Assembly: GCA_014728295.1 (NCBI GenBank)
Contig: WJLW01000051.1
Coordinates: forward strand, 25,883-89,882
Source of the DNA: Chitinivibrionales bacterium
GTDB taxonomy: Bacteria; Fibrobacterota; Chitinivibrionia; Chitinivibrionales; WJKA01
Direction: 5' to 3'
DNA length: 64,000 nt
Positions 63,056 to 64,000 of the stretch are shown here, piece after piece. The notes beneath the pieces are model-generated. The model worked only from the letters and a program-made list of their open reading frames with translations. It had not been told where the DNA came from and ran no database searches. The translations under genes were made by a program, and so were the position numbers. Position 1 is the first letter of the stretch. Each line of letters starts with the position of its first letter.

Positions 63056-63441
63056 AATAGCGAATCGAACCCCCGGACAAGAAAGAAACTCATCCCTTGC
63101 AACAAAAGAGCTCTGATAGGTGGAGGACAGGATAGCAGCGGATTAATTAACTCCGGAGCTACCTCATAAAACTATACATATTTTACCATAGTTAGGGAAG
63201 CTTGTGCAATCTTTCTCCTGATGCTGTCTGAGCTTTGTAGAATATTTTAATGGCGCCGAACCGTTGCTGAAGAATGTGGAATACCGCCTAACTCGAGTTG
63301 ATGCCAATTTTTTCGACCAATATCCAAGCCTGAATGGGAATTCCTTTGTTTTATCAGGCTGGATAAATTAGTTTCTATATGCATTATTTGATTTTCGAGA
63401 AACGGTTCCCATTCAATCCTATTCCAAAAAGGAGGATCTTC
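63056..63441. other. Divergent intergenic region with candidate promoter and inverted repeats
   Basis: 386 bases between the kinase gene and the repeat-protein gene. On the minus strand TTGCAC (63209-63204) and TAAAAT (63185-63180) with 18-base spacing form a probable kinase promoter. On the plus side a 10-base inverted repeat TGAATGGGAA/TTCCCATTCA (63331-63340 and 63406-63415) encloses 65 bases, and GCCTGA/TCAGGC (63328-63333 and 63354-63359) overlaps it. No gene seen. Confidence 0.5.
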
Positions 63442-64000
63442 ATGAAATGCCTCTGGGCCATAATCGCCATGTGTATATGCACGTCAATGGTATTTGCCCA
63501 ACAATCAAAAAAAACTGCGCCGTCGACATCAAAGCAGGCGGCGGCCAAGAAAAAAGATACGAAAGTATTGGGAGGGCCGCTGGTATCGGCGGATGAAGCC
63601 GGAAAAACTATCGTTATCCGCAGGAAAGGGGTGGATTATCCGGTAAATATCAACGAATCCACCGTTCTGACCATGGCGGGCAAAAGCGTTTCGATAAAGG
63701 AGCTCAAGGAGGATGCCTATATCGAAACGAACTACTACAAATTGCCCACTGGAAAGCGAATTGCCGTCAACGCACTTCAGCAGGTCGCACCATTGCAAAA
63801 ATCTACCAAATCTAAAATGTCCCGTCCGCCCCCTGCCAAATCAGCTCCTGCTTCAAAAAAGCAACCTGCTAAGAAAGCAGTACCTGCTAAGAAAGCGGTA
63901 CCTGCCAAGAAGGCCGTTCCAGCCAAGAAGGCCGTTCCAGCAAAAAAGGCAGTTCCTGCAAAAAAGGCAGTTCCTGCAAAAAAGGCAGTTCCTGCAAAAA
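63442..64000 (+). CDS. Exported Lys/Ala/Pro-rich repeat protein, 5' part
   Basis: 186 codons up to the right edge, no stop yet. GGAGG lies before the ATG. A signal peptide (MKCLWAIIAMCICTSMVFA, cleaved before QQSKK) is followed by a compact domain of about 85 residues (VLGGPLVSADEAGKTIVIRRKGVDYPVNINESTVLTMAGK...) resembling beta-rich binding modules. From residue 142 the sequence is tandem Pro-Ala-Lys-Lys-Ala-Val hexamers, like the tails of histone-H1-type proteins. Because a signal peptide precedes it, a wall- or surface-binding role is more likely than DNA packaging (inference). Confidence 0.8.
   Translation, partial: MKCLWAIIAMCICTSMVFAQQSKKTAPSTSKQAAAKKKDTKVLGGPLVSADEAGKTIVIRRKGVDYPVNINESTVLTMAGKSVSIKELKEDAYIETNYYKLPTGKRIAVNALQQVAPLQKSTKSKMSRPPPAKSAPASKKQPAKKAVPAKKAVPAKKAVPAKKAVPAKKAVPAKKAVPAKKAVPAK
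63865..64000 (+). repeat. Tandem 18-base repeat coding Pro-Ala-Lys-Lys-Ala-Val
   Basis: At least 7.5 tandem copies of an 18-base unit, continuing past the window edge. The early copies differ at third positions (for example CCTGCTAAGAAAGCAGTA at 63865); the copies from 63955 onward are identical at the DNA level, so the array is being homogenised or was recently expanded. Confidence 0.95.

Noticed and set aside
63865..64000. Tandem repeats considered as a CRISPR array
   Set aside because: The 18-base units follow each other without spacers and stay in frame inside a coding sequence.
1..64000. tRNA, rRNA, insertion sequences and prophage genes
   Set aside because: I looked through the intergenic gaps for a tRNA T-loop, transposase-like frames and terminal inverted repeats and saw none; a covariance-model search would be decisive.

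Overview
The window reads as one contiguous stretch of a Gram-negative bacterial chromosome of roughly balanced G+C. It holds no rRNA or tRNA gene, no CRISPR array and no insertion sequence that I can see. Seen directly: lipoprotein and Sec signal peptides, a secretin with a PilM/N/O/P-type assembly platform, and two secreted proteins that end in a 'Por-type' (type IX secretion-like) C-terminal sorting domain. An oxygen-sensitive class III ribonucleotide reductase (NrdD/NrdG) stands beside a nickel superoxide dismutase. This suggests an oxygen-tolerant anaerobe of the Fibrobacterota/FCB neighbourhood (Chitinivibrionia-like is my best guess). That placement is inference: no rRNA is present to test it.

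Layout. 0-6.7 kb (minus strand): the translation/transcription operon rimP-nusA-infB-rbfA running into a DHH-family nanoRNase gene cut by the window edge, with cca (CCA-adding enzyme) upstream. 6.9-15.2 kb: a mixed region with a helical lipoprotein, an orphan UDP-HexNAc dehydrogenase, a TPR membrane protein, murB, three secreted proteins of unknown function, rpmB, and a CDP-alcohol phosphatidyltransferase. 15.3-21.2 kb: a 1951-residue secreted protein made of repeated carboxypeptidase-regulatory-like domains, a parallel beta-helix and a C-terminal sorting domain. 21.4-26.4 kb: an HDOD signalling protein, then a stress-defence group: exported nickel superoxide dismutase, a reduced DnaJ, and three tandem Hsp20 genes. 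26.8-31.2 kb: a neurotransmitter/sodium symporter and a histidine kinase/response-regulator pair.

31.2-39.8 kb (minus strand): a classic housekeeping run in the order rplM-rpsI-rpsB-tsf-pyrH-frr, a terminator, then uppS-cdsA-dxr-rseP. The rpsB leader can fold into a pseudoknot next to its ribosome-binding site. 39.9-43.7 kb: a second HDOD protein with a small partner, a PilZ protein, rlmH, and a small pilin-accessory-like membrane protein. 43.8-49.6 kb (plus strand): the type IV pilus assembly operon pilM-pilN-pilO-pilP-pilQ. Its AMIN domains have apparently moved from PilQ into an enlarged PilP that also carries an SH3 domain. 49.6-50.3 kb: a 686-base gene-poor gap. 50.3-57.5 kb: nrdD-nrdG, purB on the other strand, a TPR protein, a YhcC-type radical SAM protein and an unknown protein. 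57.5-63.1 kb (minus strand): a three-gene operon of a transmembrane Ser/Thr kinase, a membrane beta-helix protein and a large Ig-like lipoprotein. The window ends inside an exported protein with tandem Pro-Ala-Lys-Lys-Ala-Val repeats.

The points I rate highest are the nickel superoxide dismutase whose signal-peptidase site falls exactly before the metal-binding His-Cys N terminus, the rpsB leader pseudoknot, the PilP/PilQ domain rearrangement, and the lysine-rich exported repeat protein at the right edge.
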